Assembly (NCBI GenBank): GCA_910579805.1
Contig: CAJTWM010000008.1
Coordinates: forward strand, 62,001-126,000
Origin: an uncultured Lachnospiraceae bacterium
Lineage (GTDB): Bacteria; Bacillota; Clostridia; Lachnospirales; Lachnospiraceae
Direction of reading: 5' to 3'
DNA: 64,000 nucleotides
Shown here: positions 24,065-33,168 of the stretch, piece after piece
Position numbering within the stretch: the stretch's first letter is position 1
Layout of the letters: every line of letters begins with the position of its first letter
Made by a program: the position numbers and the translations under genes
Notes under the pieces: generated by a model
What the model was told of the DNA's origin: nothing
Database searches by the model: none
What the model saw: the letters and a program-made list of their open reading frames with translations, nothing else

Positions 24065-25756
24065 TTACTGCATTTTTATTTTAAATTGTGCAACCAGCTC
24101 TTCCAGACTTTGTGACTGTGCCGATAATTCTTCGCTGGTAGCGGAACTTTCCTGTGCTGCTGCCGAATTGTTCTGTATCACCTCGGCGATCTGCTCCACG
24201 CCCGCCTCCAACTGCTTCATAGCTTCTGCCTGATCGTCGGACAGATCGCTGATCTCCTTGGTGGATACGGCAAGCATCTTGATACCGCTTATCACGTCCT
24301 CGATCGCTTTTGTCGTCGCTACCGTGATCTCGTTGCCAGTCTCGATCTCCTGAAGGGTATTCTCTATCAGTCTCTTGGTATTGATCGCCGAATTTGCGCT
24401 GTCCGTTGCCAATTTGCCGATCTGGTCCGCTACTACTGCGAAGCCTTTTCCGGCCTCGCCCGCCCTTGCCGCTTCAATAGAAGCGTTCAATGACAAAAGA
24501 TTAGTCTGGGATGCAATATCCTCGATCTCCGAAATGATATTAACGATCTCTTTGGCAGTATCGCTGATCCGTTCCATCGCCTTGTTCAAAGATTTAATAT
24601 CCTCGTTGCCTTTTTCCGCTTCTCTCGTAAACTCATTGGCATCCTGATAAGATTTATTGGCCTTTTCCGACGTATTCACAACCGTTTCCGTAATGTTTTG
24701 GATCGTAGCGGTAAGTTCTTCCACCGATCCGGCCTGATCGGTAGCGCCTTCCGCCAGAGACTGCGCGCTGTCCGCCAATTGGGCTGCCCCCAAAGATACC
24801 TGTTCGGACGCCTCCCTGATCCTTCCCATCGTCTCGCTCATTTGCATTACGATCGCTTCAATCGCCTCTGCTATCGCATGGAAATCGCCTTTAAAATCTA
24901 CGTCGAGAGAGATATCAAAGTTTCCTGAGGCGATCTCTCCAAGTTTCGCATTCAGTTCTCTAATGTAGCTCTGCAGCATTCCCGTGGCCTCTACAAAGGA
25001 ATCCGTCATCTCTCCGATCTCATCCGGATACACCTTTTCTATATTAATATCCAGATTGCCGTTCGCAAGTTCTGCCGAAGCGTCTTTCACATGAACGATA
25101 GGTTCGGAGAATAACGCCGCCGCAAATTTAGCAAGGCGCATGGAAATCAATATGGCGGCAATGATCACCACGATCATGACAGTAAGCATGATATCCGTTT
25201 CAATCGTCAGTCTTCTGGATGCTTCATTCCCCATGTAAACGTTCAGGTCGATCAAATCTTCCACTGCATTGGTAAGCTGCTTTAATGTAGGTTTGCCTTC
25301 CGTAAGCAAAAGTTCCAACGCCTCTGCGTTCTGGTTGCTCATTGCAAGCTCTTCCACTTCTTTAAAGATCTCTCTATAGACCGGAAGCGTCTCGTCAATG
25401 ATCTGCAGATATTCCAGTTCTGATTTCGTACTACAGTGTTTCCTCATTTCTTCAAGCGCAACATCCGTCTTCGCCTGCATTTCATCCAGTTCGGTTCCGG
25501 CTTCCTGCAGATCCGCTTCGCTCTCTACCAGTATCATTTCCCTGACAATAGCGGGTTCTTTATTCAAATATGTACTGAATATCCCGATCTCACCTTGAGA
25601 AAAGCCGGTATTTACCAGCGCGTTGCTGTAATTGCTGTTGCACCGCAATAAGACTATCGCGCCTATGATTCCTGAAATACTGGCTATGACGACTACCATT
25701 GTAAGGCAGGTCCTCAGCTTCTTTTCCACTGTCATATTTTTAATTTTCTCTACCAT
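24065..25756 (-). CDS. methyl-accepting chemotaxis protein
   Basis: 563 residues from MVEKIKNMTVEKK (25756), behind ATAGGAG. Membrane helix 1 is near 14-36 and helix 2 near 187-208, enclosing an extracytoplasmic helical sensor of about 150 residues. A HAMP segment follows, with a second HAMP-like stretch (LGEIASGNFDISLDVDF). The cytoplasmic signalling domain ends in the hairpin tip SQTNLLSLNASIEAARAGEA that binds CheA and CheW. Monocistronic, with its own promoter. The ligand cannot be read from sequence. Confidence 0.95.
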   Translation of the reverse strand: MVEKIKNMTVEKKLRTCLTMVVVIASISGIIGAIVLLRCNSNYSNALVNTGFSQGEIGIFSTYLNKEPAIVREMILVESEADLQEAGTELDEMQAKTDVALEEMRKHCSTKSELEYLQIIDETLPVYREIFKEVEELAMSNQNAEALELLLTEGKPTLKQLTNAVEDLIDLNVYMGNEASRRLTIETDIMLTVMIVVIIAAILISMRLAKFAAALFSEPIVHVKDASAELANGNLDINIEKVYPDEIGEMTDSFVEATGMLQSYIRELNAKLGEIASGNFDISLDVDFKGDFHAIAEAIEAIVMQMSETMGRIREASEQVSLGAAQLADSAQSLAEGATDQAGSVEELTATIQNITETVVNTSEKANKSYQDANEFTREAEKGNEDIKSLNKAMERISDTAKEIVNIISEIEDIASQTNLLSLNASIEAARAGEAGKGFAVVADQIGKLATDSANSAINTKRLIENTLQEIETGNEITVATTKAIEDVISGIKMLAVSTKEISDLSDDQAEAMKQLEAGVEQIAEVIQNNSAAAQESSATSEELSAQSQSLEELVAQFKIKMQ

Positions 25757-25834
25757 ATCTACTCCTATCCCTCTTATAACAATATAACAGGCAAGCGGTA
25801 TGTCTTCCCGTACCTTCTCCTGCCTGCAAAAGCT

Positions 25835-25862
25835 TATATACAACACTATATTCTTATGTCAA
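25835..25862 (-). promoter_or_regulatory. sigma-A promoter for the first chemoreceptor gene
   Basis: Minus strand: -35 TTGACA (25857-25862), 16-bp spacer, -10 TATATA (25835-25840), about 80 bp before the start. It resembles vegetative rather than flagellar sigma promoters. The rest of 25863-26243 shows no gene. Confidence 0.7.
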
Positions 25863-26243
25863 GGTTCAGAGCGTTCCTGTATACTGCAAAGGATGCATAT
25901 ACAACAAAACCTATTTATATTTAATCACTTTACGGACAAATTTTCAAGCCTATTCTAACCAATTTTCCGATAACTTTCCCATCTGTTTTTTACTTGTCGC
26001 ATCATTTTTGCTATTCTTTCAGTACTTTCTGCCAAATTTAAATAGAAGGCGTAATTTGCCTCACCGTCACGATATCCGTCCTTTTTCCAGAGCGTTCCCC
26101 TTACATTCCGCCCCTCTTCTCATGGCTATTGCATAATCCTTTTGAATACGCTATAGTTCTAATACCGGATGTATTTATCAAATGGCCGGTATCGGCCGCC
26201 GAGAAAAAAGTACGCATACAAAAGCGGACAGATAGGAGCATAT

Positions 26244-27107
26244 ATGTGGATTGCAGATCAATGGAAAGATTATGAGGTACTTGACACTTCAACCGGAGAA
26301 AAACTGGAACGCTGGGGCAGTTATATCCTTGTACGGCCGGACCCTCAGGTCATTTGGAATACGGAAAAAAAACATACCTGCTGGAAAAAGAGACACGGAC
26401 ATTATCACCGGAGTACAAAAGGCGGCGGCGAATGGGAATTTATCGGCCTTCCAAAAGAATGGACCGTCCATTATAAAGAACTGACCTTCCATTTAAAACC
26501 CTTTAGTTTTAAACATACGGGATTATTTCCCGAGCAGGCGGTCAATTGGGACTGGACAGGGGATCTGATCAGAAATGCAGGCCGGCCGGTGAAGCTGCTG
26601 AACCTGTTCGCCTATACGGGCGGCGCCACGATAGCGGCGGCAAAAGCGGGCGCGCTCGTCACTCATGTGGACGCTTCTAAAGGTATGGTAACATGGGCAA
26701 AGGAAAACGCAGTTTCCTCAGGGCTTTCGGAAGCGCCGATCCGCTGGCTCGTAGATGATTGCGTGAAATTTGTGGAACGGGAGATCCGGCGGGGCAATCA
26801 ATACGATGCCATAATTATGGACCCTCCTTCTTACGGAAGAGGGCCCAAAGGGGAAATATGGAAAATGGAAGAAAACATTTTCCCTTTTATAGAGCTGACC
26901 GCCAGACTATTATCCGACAAGCCGCTGTTCTTTTTGATCAATTCCTATACTACAGGCTTACAGCCCGCTGTCCTTTCCTATATGCTGAGCGCCGTCCTGC
27001 TCCCCAAATTCGGCGGACAGGTAAAAGCCGGCGAAATAGGGCTGCCGGTAACGGAAACCGGGCTGATACTTCCCTGCGGCGCTTCCGGAAGATGGACAAG
27101 CCACTAA
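26244..27107 (+). CDS. class I SAM-dependent methyltransferase, RlmI/RlmK-like (probably rRNA)
   Basis: 287 residues from MWIADQWKDYEV (26244), preceded by ATAGGAGC. SAM-binding motif I is LNLFAYTGGATIAAAKAG, the acidic residue after strand 2 is in THVDASKGM, and the catalytic motif is IIMDPPSYGRG. The N-terminal part is a small substrate-binding region without a PUA domain. The family methylates 23S rRNA in characterised members; the exact position is unknown. The gene is alone on the plus strand and converges on the Q/N-rich gene. Confidence 0.85.
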   Translation: MWIADQWKDYEVLDTSTGEKLERWGSYILVRPDPQVIWNTEKKHTCWKKRHGHYHRSTKGGGEWEFIGLPKEWTVHYKELTFHLKPFSFKHTGLFPEQAVNWDWTGDLIRNAGRPVKLLNLFAYTGGATIAAAKAGALVTHVDASKGMVTWAKENAVSSGLSEAPIRWLVDDCVKFVEREIRRGNQYDAIIMDPPSYGRGPKGEIWKMEENIFPFIELTARLLSDKPLFFLINSYTTGLQPAVLSYMLSAVLLPKFGGQVKAGEIGLPVTETGLILPCGASGRWTSH

Positions 27108-27111
27108 TGTG

Positions 27112-27131
27112 TTGAGCGCCTGCTAAAGCAG
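27112..27131 (-). repeat. GC hairpin resembling half of the two-hairpin element
   Basis: CGCCTGC-taaa-GCAGGCG between two convergent genes, followed by GATCAAT. The hairpin and the GATC next to it match the GC half of the repeat family, but no second hairpin is present. It may be a relic copy or simply a shared terminator without a U-tract. Confidence 0.4.
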
Positions 27132-27136
27132 GCGGA

Positions 27137-27943
27137 TCAATACATCCCGTCTAAAGCAGCCAATATAATACCGCCCCACATAAGAATAATAAAGAGAGAC
27201 AATACGAGTCTGATCAAAACTACGATCAGGTAAGCTTTACAAAAATTAACCTTGCTCTGCTTCTCTGTCTTACTGAACGCCCATACAATGGCCAAAATAA
27301 GCCCAACGCAGGGGATAAACGATAAAAGACACTGAAGCAGCAGCCATTCTCCCATCTTGACCGGCTCCTCTAACTCCGGCTTATATCCCTGATATCCGGT
27401 ATAGTTCTGTCCATAGGACGGAGCTGCGTAAGGATTCCCGCCGCCAGCCTGTCCTTGATTGGCCTGCGTCCCATAGGTATAAGTATTCTGCTCAGTCTGG
27501 CCGCCGTATGAATAGGCATTCTGTGCGTTTTGCTGACCACCCTGATAATCAGAATACCCCGATGTACCGGAATACATGCCCTGACCGTTCTGATCGGGAT
27601 AGGAGGCATAGGGATTTTGACCACTTCGGTCATTGTAAGAGCCCGGGCCTGATCCCTGATCATTTTGGTTATTATATGAAAAATAGGTGTTTTGACTATT
27701 CTGGTCAATATACGGGGAAGAGCACACGCTCTGACTGCTCATCCCCTCTCCGGAATAAATATTCTGTGTGTTTTGGACATCCTCTACATATTTAGGCATA
27801 CTCCCGATATAGTACTGTCCTGCCGTTTCCGGCTGCTCAGCCCTTCTATTCCCATCCTCCGTATTTGCCGGCTGCTGGCCTTCTGCTTTCGTTAAGGAAA
27901 CTTTTTCGCTTTCCTCCGGTTTGCCAAACATATTTTGATCCAT
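27137..27943 (-). CDS. Q/N/Y/G-rich protein with C-terminal membrane domain
   Basis: 268 residues from MDQNMFGKPEESEK (27943), behind GGAGG. Residues about 1-190 are low-complexity, rich in Gln, Asn, Tyr, Ser and Gly, with recurring QN-Y-S units (SQNTYFSYNNQN, GQNPYASYPDQNGQ, QNAQNAYSYGG). The last 75 residues contain two hydrophobic helices (LLLQCLLSFIPCVGLILAI and AYLIVVLIRLVLSLFIILM). Similar disordered-plus-two-helix proteins are common in Lachnospiraceae without known function. The N-terminal part is prion-like in composition. It could be a membrane-tethered scaffold; no function is claimed. Confidence 0.75.
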   Translation of the reverse strand: MDQNMFGKPEESEKVSLTKAEGQQPANTEDGNRRAEQPETAGQYYIGSMPKYVEDVQNTQNIYSGEGMSSQSVCSSPYIDQNSQNTYFSYNNQNDQGSGPGSYNDRSGQNPYASYPDQNGQGMYSGTSGYSDYQGGQQNAQNAYSYGGQTEQNTYTYGTQANQGQAGGGNPYAAPSYGQNYTGYQGYKPELEEPVKMGEWLLLQCLLSFIPCVGLILAIVWAFSKTEKQSKVNFCKAYLIVVLIRLVLSLFIILMWGGIILAALDGMY

Positions 27944-28032
27944 TTTTCCTCCATTCCAAAGCATTCCGTTTCATTTTCGGCAGGAGCGTCCGTGCATCCT
28001 TTCCCACTGTATGTAAATGCTTTTCTTTTTAC

Positions 28033-28497
28033 TTATTGTATCAGGTTCAAAAGTTTCCCGTATCCGGGCACTATTCTTTCAAACAAACTCCCTCTTGTAA
28101 TACTGAGCGGCGGTCTGTGCGGAAAATAGCGATACATCCTGTAAAGGTAGACAAGGATCATAAGCACGGCCAATATGCATAGAATCCTGTAAAAACCTTT
28201 GACCCTTTGATGCAGCAGGTATCTTTGCACCGCCCCATACAAAGCCGCCAGAATCACCGCATATATCATCGGATTGAGCCTCCATGCTCTTACAAAATGT
28301 CCGGTCAGCACCGCTAAAAACGCTCTGGTCATCCCACATCCGGGACAGGGGAATCCGGTAATGATCACCAGCGGACAAAATGCAGAAAAAAGTCGTTCCA
28401 CCATCAGATAATACAAAACAAGGGCCGCTCCCAGCCATTTATATTCTTTCACATCTTTCCATAACCTGCCCGCAGCCTGTTTCCACTCTACTTTCAT
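28033..28497 (-). CDS. DUF2752 small membrane protein
   Basis: 154 residues from MKVEWKQAAGRLWK (28497), behind GAGG. The family hallmark is CPLVIITGFPCPGCGMTRA at about 42-60, with a C-P-G-C-G-M-T-R core inside a membrane-proximal segment, followed by two further helices. The family has no established function. It lies 58 bp downstream of the SGNH gene, so it probably belongs to the MBOAT-SGNH unit. Confidence 0.85.
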   Translation of the reverse strand: MKVEWKQAAGRLWKDVKEYKWLGAALVLYYLMVERLFSAFCPLVIITGFPCPGCGMTRAFLAVLTGHFVRAWRLNPMIYAVILAALYGAVQRYLLHQRVKGFYRILCILAVLMILVYLYRMYRYFPHRPPLSITRGSLFERIVPGYGKLLNLIQ

Positions 28498-28554
28498 TCC
28501 GCTTTTCCTCACTAATCCATTATAGCCTATCCAAAGTCCGGCTGACAACTACAT

Positions 28555-29550
28555 TTATGGATTTTCCGGACTTATTCCCGGGTTTTCTGCGGGCGGGTCT
28601 TTTACAGACGGCGTATTGGATTCCTGCGGCGCCTGCCCCATATAGACTCCGGGAAAAGGATTACTCAGTATAAAATCTTTCCAGACATCGATATATTTGA
28701 CCTTTAAATGCACCCCGTCAAAAGAATATTCTTCCACCAGACTCCCTTTCTCTTTCTCGTCCGTCACCGGATTCACATCCAGCCAATACGCCCCCTCCGC
28801 TTCTGCAAGTTCCTTTAATTTTTCATTCCTTGCGTCGATCTCCGCATTGTTGATGTAAGTCTCTTCCGCATCCTTCGTCTCCGTCACATGCATGATAGCC
28901 TCCATCACGATCACCGCATCGGGCTGCAGCTCTTTTAACCGTTTTACCACTTTGGCAAATTCTTCCGCAAAAGTATCCGGCGTTCCCCTCCCCAGCTCGT
29001 TGATTCCGAGCATAATATAGATCTTGCCGAATTTTTCTTTTGAAAGCGCCTCTTCTACCGTTACCAGTTCTCCCTCACATTCCGCGATCCTTGCCTCAAA
29101 CACGTTCCAGATCGTCAGTCCGTTCTTCACATAAAACGCCGCGTTATCCCAGCCTGCATACTGCTGCAGCGTACAAGTACGGGAATCGCCGATAAAAAGG
29201 ACGTCGTCTAAATAACTTACGTCCGCCTTTTTCCCGCTTTCATCCCATGGAATATCCTGTCCCGCAGCATTACCGGATACATCCCATGATCCGTTTCCCG
29301 ACACATCCCGTCCGTTACCGGAAACATCCCCTCCGCTGCCGGATGCATTTTGAGAAACGGACACCGTCTGATTGCCGCTTATTGTAATCGGCGTTATCTC
29401 TTCGGATATGCCATGTACCACTTCCATATTTTCCGTAGTATCCGTCTTCGTTATGATCGCGTTTCCCGTGATCAGATATACGCACGCAAAAATCAGGGAC
29501 GTCTGCACGACCATAATAAAATAAGGACATTCTTTTCTTTTTTTCTTCAT
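28555..29550 (-). CDS. membrane-anchored SGNH/GDSL hydrolase
   Basis: 331 residues. A signal-anchor helix lies at about 11-32, followed by a Ser/Gly/Asn linker containing near-repeats of DVSGNG. The SGNH domain then shows block I FIGDSRTC (nucleophile Ser), block III LGINELG and block V DGVHL (Asp and His). A Pro-rich tail follows. The gene lies 36 bp downstream of an MBOAT acyltransferase, the pairing used for O-acetylation of exported polysaccharides. It probably transfers or removes acyl groups outside the membrane (inference). Confidence 0.88.
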   Translation of the reverse strand: MKKKRKECPYFIMVVQTSLIFACVYLITGNAIITKTDTTENMEVVHGISEEITPITISGNQTVSVSQNASGSGGDVSGNGRDVSGNGSWDVSGNAAGQDIPWDESGKKADVSYLDDVLFIGDSRTCTLQQYAGWDNAAFYVKNGLTIWNVFEARIAECEGELVTVEEALSKEKFGKIYIMLGINELGRGTPDTFAEEFAKVVKRLKELQPDAVIVMEAIMHVTETKDAEETYINNAEIDARNEKLKELAEAEGAYWLDVNPVTDEKEKGSLVEEYSFDGVHLKVKYIDVWKDFILSNPFPGVYMGQAPQESNTPSVKDPPAENPGISPENP

Positions 29551-29586
29551 ATGGCCCTCACCCGTCCTTTCTTTTAAACTATTAAG

Positions 29587-30999
29587 CTAAAACCTGAAAT
29601 ACAAAAAAGGATTGGATTTCGTATAAATGATCTGGTATACGGATATCCAAAAAATGCATAACAGCAAAAAAATACATATTCTTTGTTTTTTATGTTTTTC
29701 ATACCACCTCGCCGGGAAAGGCAGGATGAGAAGAATGCATAACAGCCATTGTACGCCGCAGGACTTAAAAGCCATGATCAATTCCGTATGCAGCGCATTC
29801 CCTGATAACGCAACCGTCCCGACGCCAAACATCCTTCCCAAATAAACAAACAGTTCCTTGATATCCGTGATTGCAAAAAGCATCCAGCTTATAGGGATCA
29901 GCGCCGCCATATATATCCTTGAAAAAATCCTGCTCTTTTCCAAAAACGGCAGCCAAAGCAGTTTTTCCAGCATAAGCACAAGAAATAAAAAAACACCCCA
30001 TAAAAAAAAGTTCCATTCCGCCCCGTGCCATACGCCGGTCAGAAGCCATACGATAAACATATTTCTGACCCAGACAGGCTTTCCTTTTCTGTTTCCGCCA
30101 AGCGGTATATAAATATACTCCCGAAACCATGTCCCTAAAGACACATGCCACCTTCTCCAAAACTCCGTTAAAGACTTAGACAGATACGGCTGGTTAAAAT
30201 TAGGCCGAATAGAAAAACCCAACATCCTGCACAATCCCATTGCCATCAGAGAATAGCCATTAAAATCAAAATAGATTTGAAAGGTAAAAGAAAACGCGCC
30301 AAGCCACGCCATACCCGTGGAAATACTTTCAAATCCGATCACCTGCACTCTGTTCCAAAACGCGCCGCAGGGATTTGCCAAAAGCATTTTGGACGCAAGC
30401 CCCAGCGTAAAAGTTTTAAGCCCTTCCTCCAAATTCTCGGAAAGATACTTTCTTTTTTTCAACTGTCCCGCCATATCGGTATACTTTACGATAGGGCCGG
30501 CTATCAACTGCGGAAACATACACAGGTAGGTTCCAAAATCCGTAAATTTGCGTTCCGCGCGTACCTTCTTTCCATATACGTCCAACACATAAGAAGCGAG
30601 CTGAAACGTATAAAAACTGATACCTAACGGCAAAACCAGCTTTATCACAGGCAGTACCGCCTCCCCGCCATGATACGGCGCAAACAGACGGTTCAGATTT
30701 CTGACGGTAAAGCCCAGATATTTAAAGAAAAACAATACGCCAAAATCAAGCAGGAGCGTACAGACTAAAAGCGCCTTTCGTTTCTTTTTATTTTTGGCTT
30801 TTTCTATGGCCTTTGCCGCAAAAAAGTTAAGGATCACGGATAAAAGCAATATGGGGGCATACTGCCGTTCTCCATATATATAAAACCCAAGGCTCGACAG
30901 AAACAAAACCGGGTTTCTCGCTCTTTCAGGTGCCAAATAATAGATCAGCAGTACAATGGGAAGGAAAATAAATATAAATTCTATACTGCAAAACAACAT
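29587..30999 (-). CDS. MBOAT family O-acyltransferase (DltB/AlgI-like)
   Basis: 470 residues with about ten to eleven membrane helices. Conserved MBOAT features include YFDFNGYSLMAMGL, FWRRWHVSLGTWFREYIYIPLGG and the catalytic histidine in LTGVWHGAEWNFFLWG. These enzymes move acyl groups across the membrane to cell-surface glycans. No dlt genes flank it, so D-alanylation is unlikely; polysaccharide O-acetylation with the SGNH partner fits better. The upstream spacer (31000-31272) is AT-rich with a weak promoter (TTGAAG/TACAGT, 17 bp). Confidence 0.92.
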   Translation of the reverse strand: MLFCSIEFIFIFLPIVLLIYYLAPERARNPVLFLSSLGFYIYGERQYAPILLLSVILNFFAAKAIEKAKNKKKRKALLVCTLLLDFGVLFFFKYLGFTVRNLNRLFAPYHGGEAVLPVIKLVLPLGISFYTFQLASYVLDVYGKKVRAERKFTDFGTYLCMFPQLIAGPIVKYTDMAGQLKKRKYLSENLEEGLKTFTLGLASKMLLANPCGAFWNRVQVIGFESISTGMAWLGAFSFTFQIYFDFNGYSLMAMGLCRMLGFSIRPNFNQPYLSKSLTEFWRRWHVSLGTWFREYIYIPLGGNRKGKPVWVRNMFIVWLLTGVWHGAEWNFFLWGVFLFLVLMLEKLLWLPFLEKSRIFSRIYMAALIPISWMLFAITDIKELFVYLGRMFGVGTVALSGNALHTELIMAFKSCGVQWLLCILLILPFPARWYEKHKKQRICIFLLLCIFWISVYQIIYTKSNPFLYFRF

Positions 31000-31272
31000 A
31001 AGGAGTATCCCCTTCCTAATATATCAAATCCAAAGGGGCAGATCTTAAAGACATCAAATCCCATCTGCACCACTCAAAAAATTTTTATAAATCATCGCCG
31101 ATTATTTTCTTTTCAGACAAAAACCGATAAAATTCGTCTGTATTTTACTGTATCATTGATAGGAAACTACTTCAACTTAATTTTATAATAATTTTTCTTA
31201 TTTTTTCTTAATAACTTTTACTGTTAACCGGATATTTCTATATCACTATGCCGGCCGCCCTGATTTCGATAC

Positions 31273-31318
31273 AAAAAGGCCGCTTTTAAACGTCTCTGCA
31301 GACCTGTTTAAAAGCGGC
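31273..31318 (-). terminator. intrinsic terminator after the second chemoreceptor gene
   Basis: A perfect 13-bp stem, GCCGCTTTTAAAC (31279-31291) with GTTTAAAAGCGGC (31306-31318). On the minus strand it is followed by UUUUU. It ends the binding-protein/chemoreceptor operon. Confidence 0.9.
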
Positions 31319-31398
31319 GCGTCTTTTCTTATACCTCCAGCGTTTTCAGACCATAACGTGCTGTAAAAGCGCTGTCCTTATGCCCGATCCCAACCTGT

Positions 31399-33138
31399 TT
31401 ACAAATTTATGAAAATTTCCGTTTCCCGTTTCAGAGATGCTGCAATAGACTGGTTGTCGTCCATATGGCGGGTAATATCTTCCATATCTCCGACCAAAAC
31501 CTGCGTGCTGTCCGCCGCGCTGCTGACACCGTTTACGCCTTCCTCAATGGCATTGGCAATCGTATTGATAGAATCCGCAATACCGTCCATAGTCTGTCTG
31601 AGCATATCCGTCTTTTCTGCGAACTCATTCATGACCTCTTCAATGAACGCGGCCTTTTTCCTATACTCGCCGCCCGATTCTACAAAGCCTTCAAATTCCG
31701 GCATGATCGCATCATTCATGTAGTTGACCAAACCGTTGGAATGTTCCGCCAGATTATGCACTGCCGTCGTAACGATACTGTTGATCTGCTGGATCCGGTT
31801 CGCCGCCTCCTGACTGGCCGACGCAAGATCGCTGATCTCCGTTGCCACCACCGCAAATCCTTTTCCGGCTTCGCCTGCCCTCGCCGCCTCTATGGAAGCG
31901 TTTAACGCAAGCAGGTTGGTCTGTCTTGCAATGCTCAAAATATCTTCCGTCAGACTGTTGACCTGATTCACGCTGTCGCTGTCTTCTATCGCTTTGCCAA
32001 GTACGGTAAGGATCTCGTTCACCTTCACGCCGGTAGACTCCATATTGGTCCGGGCGGCGTTTTCCATGGCGTCCGCATGTTCTTTCATTTCTTTTGTATA
32101 AGTATTGATCTTTGTCGTCCGGTCCGCTATCTGATTCACTTCGTCCCTTACGGCATCCGTATTCGTATTGATCAAAGCCGCATTTGCCGACATTTCCTGC
32201 ATGGTAGCCGCCAGCTCTTCCGTCAGCGCAGACAGATCCGAAACGCTGTTGTTCGAAGTCATAACGCTGCCCATAACTTCGTTTACGACTTCCTCCATCT
32301 TTTGGGAATTGCTGATGATCATTTTAAAGATATCCTGCAGTTTTCCCATAAATACATTGATACCGCTGCCGACTGCCGCGATCTCCTTATTGGACGGCAC
32401 CGTAACGCGTTTGGTCAGGTCTCCTTCCCGTCTGTCGATATCCCCGATAATGCCGCTGATCTCTTTCCGGGTCCTGTCAAGCGGCCGGATCACAAGCATA
32501 AATACGCTGACAAGCGCTACCGCCAACGCCACGATACTGGTAATGATCGTCGCCGTACTTGTGACTACCGCCTTATCATAAACCGCCGCAAGCTGCTTTT
32601 TCGCCGCCTCCGCGCTTTCATTGACCCTTGCCGTCATATTGGCGATACTCGCCTGCATGTCGCCGGCATAATCTGCGATCGCCCCGTTTGCCAGCGCATA
32701 AGCTTCTTCGTTCTTGCTGTTCGCACTATAGGCCAGCAGATTCGCGATCTCATACTTCATTCCTTCGTAGCTGTTAAGAAGCGCCTGATAACTTTCCTGC
32801 GTACTGCCTTCCGCCTTTGCAAAAACTTCAAATTCTTTCAGATACTCATCCAACACCGCCTCTTCCTGCCGGATCTCTGCCACCAGCCCGATCATCGTAT
32901 CCAGATCCGTGGCAACAATATGGGAAAGCCCAAGCCTGTGGATCAACTGCGTTTCCCTTTCTATGCTGCTGAGCTTGGAAATGCATGTCATATAGCCGTT
33001 CGCGATCTGGGTTGCATTGGCGTTGACGCTGCGGATATTGGAAATTGCCCCTATATTGGAGATGATAGATACGATCCCCAAAACAAATACCGGAACAAGT
33101 ATAAGTATTTTTGTACTGATCCCTTTATTTTTTTTCAT
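31399..33138 (-). CDS. methyl-accepting chemotaxis protein paired with a sugar-binding lipoprotein
   Basis: 579 residues from MKKNKGISTKIL (33138), behind GGAACAGGG. Helix 1 lies at about 9-30, a four-helix-bundle sensor at 31-195, helix 2 at about 199-220, a HAMP domain, then the signalling domain with tip RQTNLLALNASIEAARAGEA. The sensor contains no obvious small-molecule pocket motif. It is directly downstream of the solute-binding lipoprotein gene (31 bp), with no permease or ATPase between. The likely reading is that the loaded binding protein docks on this receptor (inference). Confidence 0.95.
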   Translation of the reverse strand: MKKNKGISTKILILVPVFVLGIVSIISNIGAISNIRSVNANATQIANGYMTCISKLSSIERETQLIHRLGLSHIVATDLDTMIGLVAEIRQEEAVLDEYLKEFEVFAKAEGSTQESYQALLNSYEGMKYEIANLLAYSANSKNEEAYALANGAIADYAGDMQASIANMTARVNESAEAAKKQLAAVYDKAVVTSTATIITSIVALAVALVSVFMLVIRPLDRTRKEISGIIGDIDRREGDLTKRVTVPSNKEIAAVGSGINVFMGKLQDIFKMIISNSQKMEEVVNEVMGSVMTSNNSVSDLSALTEELAATMQEMSANAALINTNTDAVRDEVNQIADRTTKINTYTKEMKEHADAMENAARTNMESTGVKVNEILTVLGKAIEDSDSVNQVNSLTEDILSIARQTNLLALNASIEAARAGEAGKGFAVVATEISDLASASQEAANRIQQINSIVTTAVHNLAEHSNGLVNYMNDAIMPEFEGFVESGGEYRKKAAFIEEVMNEFAEKTDMLRQTMDGIADSINTIANAIEEGVNGVSSAADSTQVLVGDMEDITRHMDDNQSIAASLKRETEIFINL

Positions 33139-33168
33139 GATTAATAACCCTGTTCCTTTCCCCATCTG

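Noticed and set aside
32077..33144. 355-codon plus-strand ORF opposite the second chemoreceptor
   Set aside because: It is the antisense of a long helical coding sequence, rich in His, Arg and Phe, with no binding site. A typical shadow frame.
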